Source: Massilia mucilaginosa
Lineage (GTDB): Bacteria; Pseudomonadota; Gammaproteobacteria; Burkholderiales; Burkholderiaceae_D
DNA length: 64,000 nucleotides
Assembly: GCF_011682145.1 (NCBI RefSeq)
Contig: NZ_WHJH01000005.1
Span: 62,001-126,000, forward strand
Direction of reading: 5' to 3'
This document shows, piece after piece, positions 17,419 through 25,336 of the stretch (positions within the stretch are counted from its first letter, which is position 1; every line of letters begins with the position of its first letter). Under the pieces are notes generated by a model. That model made no database searches, was not told the DNA's origin, and saw only the letters and a program-made list of their open reading frames with translations. A program made the translations under genes and the position numbers.

Positions 17419-18804
17419 TCAACTCCAATTCGTCAGCGCCGGCGGAATCAGCAACAGCAGCGCCATCACAAAATACGCCAGTTGCAGCGGCACCATCCAC
17501 TTGGCCCAGGTAATCCAGGGAATGCGCGCCAGTGCCAGCACGCCCACCGTCACGCCCGAGGTCGGAATCATCGGCAAGGTCAGCTCGCCCAGCTGGAACG
17601 CCAGCACGGCGGTCTGGCGCGAAATGCCCACCAGGTCGGCCAGCGGCGCCATGATCGGCATGGTCAGCGCGGCCTGCCCGGTGCCGGAGTGGATGAAGAA
17701 GTTAATCACCGTCTGGATAATGAACATCTTTTGCGCCGCGAACACCGGATTGGCCGACTGCACCAGCGGCACCAGCGAATGGAGCATGGTGTCGATGATT
17801 TTGGCATCCTGCGCCAGGATCATGGTGCCGCGCGCGAGCGCGATCACCAGCGCGGTGCCGACCAGGTCGCGCGCGCCGTGCAAAAAGGCCGCCACGAATT
17901 CGTCGCTGTCGAGCCGCCCGATGATGCCGACCACGATCGCCATCACCATGAACAGGGCGGCGATCTCGTTGATGTACCAGCCGAAGTGGATCACGCCGAC
18001 CACCATGGCCGTCATGAAGCCGACGAACAGCAGCAGCACCACGGCGTGGGTGGTGGTCATGCCGGTCAGGTTGGTGAGGGCGGCGCTGCTTTCCTTGCGC
18101 TTTTCGATATCGAGCGCGTACGACGGGCTGCGGGTCGGGTCTTTCTTGATGCGCGCCGCGTACCACATCAGGAACGCGATGGTCAGCGCGGTGGCCACGA
18201 ACCAGACGATCAGGCGGTAGCCTATGCCCGAAAACATCTCGATCCCGGCGATATTCTGCGCCACGCCGACATTGAACGGATTTAAGAAGGCGGCCGCGAA
18301 GCCCACCTGGGCGCTCAGGAACGGAATCGACACGCCGATGATCGAGTCGTAGCCAAGGGCGAGCGCCAGCGGCACGAAAATGAGCACGAACGGAATCGAC
18401 TCCTCGCTCATGCCGAAGGTGGCCCCGCCCAGCGAGAAGATGGTCACGAACACCGGAATGAGCATGGCCCGCACGAAGCGCGAGTGCGTGTGCGCGCGCG
18501 CCACGCTGCGGATCATGGCGTCGAGCGCCTCGGTCTTTTGCAGCACCGCGAACGCGCCGCCGACAATCAGCACGAAGCCGATGATCTGGGCCGCTTCCTT
18601 GAAGCCTTTGATGGGCGCCATCATCAGCGCCACGAAGCCCTGCGGATTACTCTGCACGTAATGGAAGGAGCCGGGATCGATACGCGGTTTGCCATCGACC
18701 ATGACGGTATCGTACTGGCCGCCCGGCACCAGCCAGGTGGCCACGGCGATCATCGCCAGGATCAGGAACAGCAGGACGAAGGTATTGGGGATGCGCAGTT
18801 TCAT
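17419..18804 (-). CDS. YfcC/DcuC-family membrane carrier
   Basis: A 461-residue polytopic membrane protein with about 12 hydrophobic spans, matching the YfcC-like branch of the DcuC (C4-dicarboxylate carrier/arginine-type) superfamily: IPNTFVLLFLILAMIAVATW, VPGGQYDTV, GATFGMSEESIPFVLIFVPL, and FFIHSGTGQAALTMPIMAPL near residue 370. Members are usually annotated as basic amino acid or short-chain compound transporters; substrate is unproven. Its ATG overlaps the stop of the AstE-like hydrolase by 4 nt, so the two are co-translated. With the divergent cyanophycinase this suggests uptake of arginine or Asp-Arg dipeptides. Confidence 0.82.
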   Translation of the reverse strand: MKLRIPNTFVLLFLILAMIAVATWLVPGGQYDTVMVDGKPRIDPGSFHYVQSNPQGFVALMMAPIKGFKEAAQIIGFVLIVGGAFAVLQKTEALDAMIRSVARAHTHSRFVRAMLIPVFVTIFSLGGATFGMSEESIPFVLIFVPLALALGYDSIIGVSIPFLSAQVGFAAAFLNPFNVGVAQNIAGIEMFSGIGYRLIVWFVATALTIAFLMWYAARIKKDPTRSPSYALDIEKRKESSAALTNLTGMTTTHAVVLLLFVGFMTAMVVGVIHFGWYINEIAALFMVMAIVVGIIGRLDSDEFVAAFLHGARDLVGTALVIALARGTMILAQDAKIIDTMLHSLVPLVQSANPVFAAQKMFIIQTVINFFIHSGTGQAALTMPIMAPLADLVGISRQTAVLAFQLGELTLPMIPTSGVTVGVLALARIPWITWAKWMVPLQLAYFVMALLLLIPPALTNWS

Positions 18805-19919
18805 TGGCTGAGCAGCTTTCCGGCGCGGTAAGCCACGGGTCCCGCGATCTTACCGACCGCCATGCCGCGCAGCAGATGGCGGTGCGCGGTGCGGGCGAAG
18901 AACACGCCGTCGACGCTGCAGCGCAGGGTGGTGGTGCGTCCGCTGACCGGGTCGACCAGGTCGGCGATGGCGTCGCCGGCCACCACCTTCTCGCCCAGGT
19001 TCTTGAGGAACACCAGCACGCCGGCATGCGGCGCGGCGATCGGCTCCACGCCTTCGAGCGGGGTCGGGGCGCACAGGGGCGTGGGCAGGTCCGTCAGCGC
19101 CATATCGAGCACGCCGGCATGCGCCAAAAATTGCTGCAGGGCGCGCGCGTCGCCCCCGGCCAGTTCGTAGTTCACATCGCGCTCGCCGCGCAGCTCCACG
19201 GTGGTCGACAGGCAGGCCGGCGGAATCGGAAAGGCCGGCCCGAAGTGCGCCGCCAGGTCCCACCACAGGCGCGAACACGCTTCGTCGAACGGTTCGCCGC
19301 CGGCCTCCAGGGCCAGCAGCACGCTGTGCGCCTGCATCAGCGCCGCCAGCGGCGCCACCGCGTCCGCCAGCGGGGTGCCCGCATAAATATGCAGCACCGC
19401 TTCGTTATCGCAGTGCAGGTCGAGCACGATGTCGGCGTCGATCGCCATTCCGAGCAGGATTTTCTTGAGCGTGTCGGCGTCGGTTTTCGGCTCCCAGGCG
19501 GCGACCGAGTCGCGCGCGTGGGCGCGGATCAGGGCCACGTTGGCACCGGCGTCCGGGCCGAGTAAACCTGCCAGCGAGGTTTTCAGGTCCTCGGCCACGT
19601 GCTTGTAGGCGCGGTTGAAATTGGTTCCGGTCGAGAGGTCGAAGCGGCCGAACGGCGCGCCGTGGATGGCCTGCGCCAGCCCGAGCGGATTGGCCGCCGG
19701 GACCAGGATGATCTCGCCGCGGATCTTGCCGGCCGCGTCCAGCAGCTGCAATTGCTTGCGCAGGAACTGCGCCACCAGCATGGGCGGCACTTCGTCGGCG
19801 TGCAGCGCGGCCTGGATATACACCTTCTTGCCGGTGCCCGGCGCGCCGAAATGGAAACTGGCCAGTTGCGAGGACATGCTGCTGTCCTCGAGGGAGATGC
19901 GATGGGTGTTTGCTTGCAT
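18801..19919 (-). CDS. AstE/aspartoacylase-like zinc hydrolase (M14-type), possible cyanophycin-dipeptide hydrolase
   Basis: A 372-residue cytoplasmic protein of the succinylglutamate desuccinylase/aspartoacylase group. Probable zinc ligands are His and Glu of ALHADEVPPMLVAQFL (residues about 38-41) and His in DIVLDLHCDNE; Glu in TTVELRGERDV is the likely general base. A C-terminal beta domain with the biotinyl-like AAPHAGVLVFLKNLGEKV follows, as in this family. It is not a clear AstE: no arginine-succinyltransferase genes are near. It precedes and overlaps a YfcC-like carrier and is divergent from a secreted cyanophycinase, so hydrolysis of beta-Asp-Arg is the attractive role; related zinc enzymes (CphZ) have, from memory, been described for that reaction. 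Confidence 0.8.
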   Translation of the reverse strand: MQANTHRISLEDSSMSSQLASFHFGAPGTGKKVYIQAALHADEVPPMLVAQFLRKQLQLLDAAGKIRGEIILVPAANPLGLAQAIHGAPFGRFDLSTGTNFNRAYKHVAEDLKTSLAGLLGPDAGANVALIRAHARDSVAAWEPKTDADTLKKILLGMAIDADIVLDLHCDNEAVLHIYAGTPLADAVAPLAALMQAHSVLLALEAGGEPFDEACSRLWWDLAAHFGPAFPIPPACLSTTVELRGERDVNYELAGGDARALQQFLAHAGVLDMALTDLPTPLCAPTPLEGVEPIAAPHAGVLVFLKNLGEKVVAGDAIADLVDPVSGRTTTLRCSVDGVFFARTAHRHLLRGMAVGKIAGPVAYRAGKLLSQ

Positions 19920-20044
19920 GATCAGGACCGTGAAATGAAGTCAGCCGGAAGTGTGGCATAAAAAACCGCCGCCGCGCCGGGTCCATTTCTGGAATACGAC
20001 ATATTATTTCTGAGCGGGGTATCATCTTGCCTGCACATAACATC

Positions 20045-20078
20045 GGCTGCGCGCTGGCCTGTACTGGCCCGCGCAGCC
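20045..20078. promoter_or_regulatory. Inverted repeat in the cyanophycinase 5' region
   Basis: GGCTGCGCG and CGCGCAGCC form perfect 9-bp arms with a 16-nt centre that itself contains CTGGCC twice. It lies 29 nt before the cyanophycinase ATG in the 187-nt gap shared with the divergent hydrolase gene. It could be an mRNA hairpin or an operator; nothing else decides which. Confidence 0.35.
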
Positions 20079-20106
20079 CGACCTACCGAATAAGGAAGAA
20101 CCACCG

Positions 20107-21357
20107 ATGCTGAACCTGGCCCGCCGATACTTACAGTTCCTGTTCCTCTTCCTGCTGGCGGCGGGTCAGGCGCAGGCGGCGGCAGCGGCCGCAGCGGCCG
20201 CGCCCACGGTGCCGCCGGGCGGGCCGAAAGGCTCGCTGGTGATCATCGGCGGCGCGCTGCGCGGCGAGAACGCGGCGGTGTGGAAGCGCATCGTCGAACT
20301 GGCGGGCGGCCCGGGCGCGCGCATCGCCGTCTTCGGCTCGGCCTCGGCCAGCCCGGACGTCGCGGGCAAGAACAATATCGAGGTGCTCAACTCCTACGGC
20401 GCCGACGCCTTTTTCGTTCCGGTGGCGGTCAAGCTGAAAGACACCGACTACCGCATCGCGGCCAACGACCAGGCGCTGGCGGACGCGGTGCGCCACGCCG
20501 ACGGCGCCTATTTCGTCGGCGGCAACCAGGCCCGCATCACCGAAGCGCTGCGCAAGAAAGACGGCAGCAGCACCCGCGTGCTCGACGCCTTGTGGGCCAT
20601 GTACCGTAACGGCGGCGTCATCGCCGGCACCAGCGCGGGGGCGGCGATCATGAGCGAGACCATGTTCTACGATGCCAGCTCGGTGCTCTCGACCCTCAAG
20701 CGCGGCGTGGCCGATGGCATGGAACTGTCGCCGGGCCTGGGCTTCGTCGGCAAGGATGTCTTCGTGGACCAGCACTTGCTGGTGCGCGGCCGCTTCGGGC
20801 GCATGCTGCCGGCCATGCTGGCCAAGGGCTACAAGATGGGACTGGGGATCGACGAGAATACCTCGATGATCATCCATGGCAACCGCGATGTGGAAGTACT
20901 CGGCTACAAGGGCGCGCTGATGATCGATTTGAGCGGCGCCACGTTCACGCCGGGCGACTTCAACGTCAGTAACGCCAAACTCAGTTACCTCGATAACGGC
21001 GACCGCTTCAATCTGCAGAATGGCGTATTTACGCCGTCGATCGAAAAGCTGGCCAACAAGCTCGATTCGTCCAGGCCGTATTATCGCGGTCCGCTGTTCT
21101 TTGCCGATATTCTCGGTAACACGACGGTGGTGGACCTGATGCACCGCCTGATCGACAGCGACCAGACCGACGCCATCGGCCTGACCCTGGGCAGCCCGCG
21201 CGACCTGCAGCCGGAACTCGGCTTCGAGTTCCGCTTCAGCCGCACCAAGGAAAGCATCGGCTACATGTCGGCCATTTCGGATATGTACTCGGTGTTTAAC
21301 ATCCGCCTCGACGTGCTGCCGATCCTGATCCGCCAGCCGCTGTACCAGTACAAGTAA
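20107..21357 (+). CDS. Secreted cyanophycinase (peptidase S51)
   Basis: A 416-residue cyanophycinase-like serine peptidase with an N-terminal signal peptide (hydrophobic FLFLFLLAAGQAQA, cleavage near the Ala run), so it works outside the cytoplasm. The S51 fold is shown by SLVIIGGALRGEN, DGAYFVGGNQARITEAL and the nucleophile elbow VIAGTSAGAAIMSE, with Ser as catalytic residue. LGIDENTSMIIHGNRDVEV is typical of CphB/CphE. The enzyme cuts cyanophycin (Arg-branched polyaspartate) into beta-Asp-Arg dipeptides. AGGAAG lies 8 nt before the ATG. About 100 C-terminal residues lie beyond the catalytic core, as in extracellular forms. No cyanophycin synthetase is in the window, so foreign polymer use is more likely than turnover. 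Confidence 0.88.
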   Translation: MLNLARRYLQFLFLFLLAAGQAQAAAAAAAAAPTVPPGGPKGSLVIIGGALRGENAAVWKRIVELAGGPGARIAVFGSASASPDVAGKNNIEVLNSYGADAFFVPVAVKLKDTDYRIAANDQALADAVRHADGAYFVGGNQARITEALRKKDGSSTRVLDALWAMYRNGGVIAGTSAGAAIMSETMFYDASSVLSTLKRGVADGMELSPGLGFVGKDVFVDQHLLVRGRFGRMLPAMLAKGYKMGLGIDENTSMIIHGNRDVEVLGYKGALMIDLSGATFTPGDFNVSNAKLSYLDNGDRFNLQNGVFTPSIEKLANKLDSSRPYYRGPLFFADILGNTTVVDLMHRLIDSDQTDAIGLTLGSPRDLQPELGFEFRFSRTKESIGYMSAISDMYSVFNIRLDVLPILIRQPLYQYK

Positions 21358-21372
21358 GCCTGCAAGAAAACG

Positions 21373-22533
21373 CTACAGGTAGCGCACCCAGGCTTGGGTG
21401 CTGGCCCGCTTGTAGCGCCCGAACCAGCGGCACGGATAGTACAGTGCCGCGATCACCGCCACCGACCAGAGCCAGACTTCGCCGATCCCGCCCGCCTGGT
21501 GCGCCTGCCCGCCCGACAGGGCGGCCGTCAGTCCGCGCAGCGCGAGCAGCAGGTACAGGTGGGCCAGGTAGTAGAACAGGGGGGCGCCGCCGAACGTGGC
21601 GCAAAAGGCCACCACCCTTTCGTTCGCCACGCGTGTGCACGCCGCTTCCATCCACGCCAGCGCGATCAGGCCCACGCCGAGCGTCATCAGCAAAAAGTTG
21701 AACGAGGGCGGGTACTTGGTCAGGTTCAGGAACGACATCGCCGTGTGCAGCAGGTCGGCCTGCACGCTCCATGGCAGCGTTTCGCCATAGATGTTAAAAC
21801 CGCGCAGCAGCGCAAGCAGCGACAGGCAGGCCGCGCCGCCGAGCAGCAGGATGCGGCGCCGCGCGCCCGGTTCCACCTTGTTCGAGAACAGCGGACCAGC
21901 CGCGTAGCCGAGCAGGATCACCCCGATCCATGCCAGCAGCGGATAACTGATCTTCACGCGCACCGGGCCATCGCCCACCAGGAAGCCGCGCTGTTCCAGC
22001 ACCGTCCAGGCGGCGTGCGCAAAGCTGCCCGGTTCCAGGCCGGGGAAGGACAATGCGTTGTGGCTGGCGACGATGACGCCGCCGAGCAGCGCGAGCCAGC
22101 GCAGCGGCAGCTTGTGCAGCAGGGCCAGCGCGATCATCGACAGCCCGATTACCCAGATCACCTGCAAATACAGCACCGGGGGCGGGAAGCGGCCCGACCA
22201 CGCAAAACTGACGAACACCAGTTCCAGCACGATCAAAAAGAGCCCGCGCTTGAGCAGGAAAGCCCGTGGGCTGCGCGGGCCGGACGGCGGATTGGCGTAC
22301 AGCCAGGCCGACAGGCCGGTCAGGAACACGAACATCGGCGCGCAGAAGTGCGCCGCCACGCGGCTGAAGAACAGCGACGGCTCGGTCGTGGCCAGGTCCA
22401 TCGGGTCGCCGACCTTGCGGTGCAAAAAGAAGGTTTCGCGCGCGTGGTCGAGCGTCATGATCAGGATGATCAGGCCGCGCAGCGCGTCGATGGCGGCGAT
22501 GCGCTTGGTGGGTGCGATGGCGAGAGCGGTCAC
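21373..22533 (-). CDS. DUF1624/HGSNAT-like polytopic membrane protein
   Basis: A 386-residue membrane protein with about 10 hydrophobic spans. The N-terminus RIAAIDALRGLIILIMTLDHARETFF matches the heparan-alpha-glucosaminide N-acetyltransferase catalytic domain family (DUF1624/YeiB-like acyltransferases), in which RxxxxDxxRG and the His after LD are characteristic. Such proteins are thought to move acyl groups across the membrane onto sugars or lipids; no substrate is implied here. It starts 8 nt from the 3' end of the TonB receptor gene on the same strand and may be co-transcribed with it. Confidence 0.75.
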   Translation of the reverse strand: MTALAIAPTKRIAAIDALRGLIILIMTLDHARETFFLHRKVGDPMDLATTEPSLFFSRVAAHFCAPMFVFLTGLSAWLYANPPSGPRSPRAFLLKRGLFLIVLELVFVSFAWSGRFPPPVLYLQVIWVIGLSMIALALLHKLPLRWLALLGGVIVASHNALSFPGLEPGSFAHAAWTVLEQRGFLVGDGPVRVKISYPLLAWIGVILLGYAAGPLFSNKVEPGARRRILLLGGAACLSLLALLRGFNIYGETLPWSVQADLLHTAMSFLNLTKYPPSFNFLLMTLGVGLIALAWMEAACTRVANERVVAFCATFGGAPLFYYLAHLYLLLALRGLTAALSGGQAHQAGGIGEVWLWSVAVIAALYYPCRWFGRYKRASTQAWVRYL

Positions 22534-22541
22534 TGAGCGCC

Positions 22542-24641
22542 TCAGAAGCTGTAGCTGGCCGTCAGCGTGGCGGCGCGCTCGGTGCCCGGCGCCACCCAGA
22601 CCTGGTTGTACGAGCTTGTGTAGTAGGCCTTGTTGAACAGGTTGTCGATATTGAGGGCGATGCGCAGCTTGCGGTACGGCGTGTAGGCCGCCACCAGCTT
22701 GACGGTGGTGTAGGCGGGCAGCTCGAAGCTGCTCGACGCGGCCACGTCGCCCATGCGCTTGCCCACATAGCTGGCGCCGCCCCCGATACTGGCACTGGCG
22801 TCGCCCAGTTTGAAACTGGACACCAGCAGCACGTTGGCGCTGTGGCGCGCCACGTTCGGGAAGCGGCTGCCGGTGCGGATGGTCTTGTCGCCCTTGGTGA
22901 CCGTGGCGTCGGTGCAGGCGTAGGCGGCGGAGAGCTGCAGGTCGCGCGCCACGGCGCCGGAGACGTCCAGTTCCAGGCCGCGGCTGCCGACTTCCCCGGC
23001 CGGAATCGCAAAGTCGGCATTGGCCGGGTTGGTGGTCAGGACGTTCTTCTTGTCGATCTTGTACAGCGCCACCGTGCTGCTCAATTTCCCATCGAGGGCG
23101 TCGAATTTGGCGCCCAGTTCGTACGACAAGCTTTTCTCGGCGTCGAAGGCGCTGTTGTCGATGCTGATGCCGCTGTTCGGGCGGTACGCGCGCGCCGCGG
23201 TGGCGTACAGCGACAGCGCGTTGTTCGGCTGGTACACCAGGCCCGCGCGCGGACTGCTGGCGCTGAGGCTTTGCGCGTTGCTCGTTTTGAGGCGCTGGTT
23301 GGTGACGGTCTGGTCGGCGCTGTCGTAGCGCATGCCCAGCAGGGCTTTCCAGCGCTCGCTCAGGTCGATCTGGTCCTGCGCATACAAGCCGTGGGCGCGC
23401 TGGCGTTCCAGCGTGTCGATCGACAGCATCAAAGGATCGGCCACGGCGCCGTACACCGGCCGGAAAATATCGATTGCGTAAGGATTGGCGCTGGACGGAT
23501 TGCGGCGCAGCTGCACGCGGCGGTCGTCGAAGCGGTAGGCGTCGACGCCGAACAGCACGCTGTGGCGCAGGCCGCCGATGGTCAGTTTTCCGAGCAGTTC
23601 GACTCTGCCCGACATATCGGTCGCCGAAAAATCGCGGTGGCGGCGCTGGCGACGCATGGTGCGCCCGTCGGCCAGCAGGTTGTTCGCCTCGGTCGAGAAG
23701 CCGGCCAGTTCACTGTCGCGGTACGACAGGCCCGATTGCAGCGACCAGTCGTCGTTGAAGGCGTGCTGCACGAATAGCTGGTGCCCGAGCGACTTGACGC
23801 TGACCCGGCCGTCGCCCGGCTCGCCCAGGAAGTGCGATACCGGCACCGCACCGAGCTTGCCGTTCACCGCCGGCACGCCGCGGTCGAACGGGGCTTTTTG
23901 CCCGGTCGCTTCGATCTCGTACGAGACCGTGGTGTGCTCGCCGGCCAGCCACACGAACGATGGCGAGAGCAGCAGCGTGTCGCGCCGGGCGGTGTCGCGG
24001 AAGCTGTCGCCTTGCTGCCAGGCGGCGTTGAGGCGGTAGGCCAGCGTGTCGCTCACGGGCCCGGTGACGTCGACCGCCGCGCGCCAGGTATTGAAGCTGC
24101 CGACCGAAGCGCTGATGCCGCGCTGCGGGGCGAAGCGCGGTTTCTTGGTGACGATGTTGACCGTGCCTCCCGGCTCGCCGCGCCCGTACAGGGCGGCGGA
24201 AGGGCCTTTGAGCACTTCGACCGACTGCGTGCTGGCCGTGTCGCGCAAGCCGTTGTAGCCGCGGCTGGAACTGAAGCCGTTGACCAGGAAGTCGGAGCCG
24301 AAATTGGGGTCCCCGGTGAAGCCGCGCATGGCATAGCTGTCCCACAGGCCGCCCAGGTCACTCTGGCGCGAGATGCCGCTGGCCAGGTCCAGCGCACTGG
24401 CCAGGGTGCTCACGCCGGCGTCGCGCAGCACGTCGCTGGTGAGCACGCGCACGCTTTGCGGAAGGTCCTTGAGAAGCGCATCGGTCTTGGTCGCGCCGGT
24501 GGCCGACAGGCTGCGATAGTGCTCGCGCTGGCCGCCGATGACGACCGTGTCGGTGGGCGCGGGGGCGGCGTCGGCCGCGGCCATGGCGGCCAGCGGCGTG
24601 ATGCTGGCAAAGAGGGCGGCGGTAGCGGTTTTGATGTACAT
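22542..24641 (-). CDS. TonB-dependent siderophore-type outer-membrane receptor
   Basis: A 699-residue TonB-dependent receptor: signal peptide (AALFASITPLAAMAAADA), plug domain about residues 40-190 (LLKDLPQSVRVLTSDVL, SVEVLKGPSAALYGRGEPGG, TVNIVTKKP), then a 22-strand barrel ending in the canonical aromatic residue (ASYSF). The plug is of the FhuE/FoxA siderophore class. A Fur/Zur-family gene lies just upstream and a double operator overlaps the promoter, so metal-dependent repression is very likely; whether the metal is iron or zinc cannot be settled by sequence reading. Confidence 0.9.
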   Translation of the reverse strand: MYIKTATAALFASITPLAAMAAADAAPAPTDTVVIGGQREHYRSLSATGATKTDALLKDLPQSVRVLTSDVLRDAGVSTLASALDLASGISRQSDLGGLWDSYAMRGFTGDPNFGSDFLVNGFSSSRGYNGLRDTASTQSVEVLKGPSAALYGRGEPGGTVNIVTKKPRFAPQRGISASVGSFNTWRAAVDVTGPVSDTLAYRLNAAWQQGDSFRDTARRDTLLLSPSFVWLAGEHTTVSYEIEATGQKAPFDRGVPAVNGKLGAVPVSHFLGEPGDGRVSVKSLGHQLFVQHAFNDDWSLQSGLSYRDSELAGFSTEANNLLADGRTMRRQRRHRDFSATDMSGRVELLGKLTIGGLRHSVLFGVDAYRFDDRRVQLRRNPSSANPYAIDIFRPVYGAVADPLMLSIDTLERQRAHGLYAQDQIDLSERWKALLGMRYDSADQTVTNQRLKTSNAQSLSASSPRAGLVYQPNNALSLYATAARAYRPNSGISIDNSAFDAEKSLSYELGAKFDALDGKLSSTVALYKIDKKNVLTTNPANADFAIPAGEVGSRGLELDVSGAVARDLQLSAAYACTDATVTKGDKTIRTGSRFPNVARHSANVLLVSSFKLGDASASIGGGASYVGKRMGDVAASSSFELPAYTTVKLVAAYTPYRKLRIALNIDNLFNKAYYTSSYNQVWVAPGTERAATLTASYSF

Positions 24642-24690
24642 ACGTGGATTTCTTCAGGCGTGGGAGGGCCGGGCAAGGCGGGGATGTAAT

Positions 24691-24742
24691 GCAACTGAGT
24701 TGCTATAATAGGTCGAATGCCTCTTTATTGCAATAGGGTTGC
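24691..24742 (-). promoter_or_regulatory. Metal-regulated promoter with two GCAA-N5-TTGC operators
   Basis: On the minus strand TTGCAA (24733-24728) and TATTAT (24710-24705) are separated by exactly 17 bp, a good sigma-70 promoter for the TonB receptor. Two matching dyads occupy it: GCAATAGGGTTGC (24730-24742) over the -35 and the perfect GCAACTGAGTTGC (24691-24703) at the start point, 39 bp centre to centre. The adjacent Fur-family gene is the natural candidate regulator. A motif of this shape resembles Zur sites more than the iron Fur box, by recollection only. Confidence 0.7.
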
Positions 24743-24799
24743 GTTAGCAGTCCGGGCGAAGCTTGCGGCGACGCGGTGAAACCGATGCTACTTTCGGTG

Positions 24800-25228
24800 T
24801 TACTTTTTCACGTTACAGATATTGCAGACGCCCTTGATCAGGAAGTCGACCTGCTGGCTCGTAAAGCCGGTAGGCAGGGTGATTTGCGCAGGCAGGGCGA
24901 TGTCGGTAAAGCAGGTCACCATCTCGCAGCGGGTGCACTGGAAGTGCGCGTGCTGGTGCCCGTGCTGGCCCGCGCCGGCGTTGAAGCGCCACACCTGGTC
25001 GGCGCCGGCGATGCGGTGCACCAGTTCGTGCTCGGTCAGCCATTCCAGCACCCGGTACAGGGTGACCGAATCGAGCGCGTCGCCGGCCAGGCCTTCCTGG
25101 ATGTCGTGGTGGGTCAGAGGCTTGTTCTGCGCCAGCAGGTACGCCAGCACGCGCGAGCGCGGCTTGGTGAGGCGCGCGCCCGTATCGCGGATCAGTGACT
25201 CTGCCTGGCTTTCAATCGTTGTGACCAT
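24800..25228 (-). CDS. zur: Fur-family metalloregulator, probably Zur
   Basis: A 142-residue Fur-superfamily repressor. The winged-helix DNA-binding half includes TKPRSRVLAYLLAQNKPLTH and VTLYRVLEWLTEHELV; the dimerisation half has a His-rich stretch GQHGHQHAHFQC and two CxxC pairs, Cys98/Cys101 and Cys135/Cys138, which form the structural zinc site. The short interdomain region and HAHFQCTRC fit Zur or a general Fur. It is 158 nt upstream of the TonB receptor on the same strand, with paired operators in the gap. Zinc sensing is the favoured reading, iron the alternative. Confidence 0.8.
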   Translation of the reverse strand: MVTTIESQAESLIRDTGARLTKPRSRVLAYLLAQNKPLTHHDIQEGLAGDALDSVTLYRVLEWLTEHELVHRIAGADQVWRFNAGAGQHGHQHAHFQCTRCEMVTCFTDIALPAQITLPTGFTSQQVDFLIKGVCNICNVKK

Positions 25229-25336
25229 CTTGGCTGGGATTTCAAAGGAAGCGACATGCTACCACGCAGGCGCCGGCCGCAACCACCGCGCGCAGGTTTA
25301 CAATGCGGGACGATCCACGCTTGCAAGGAAACCGCC

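Noticed and set aside
17419-19919. Arginine succinyltransferase (ast) catabolic operon
   Set aside because: Only an AstE-like gene is present; astCADB are absent and the neighbour is a carrier.
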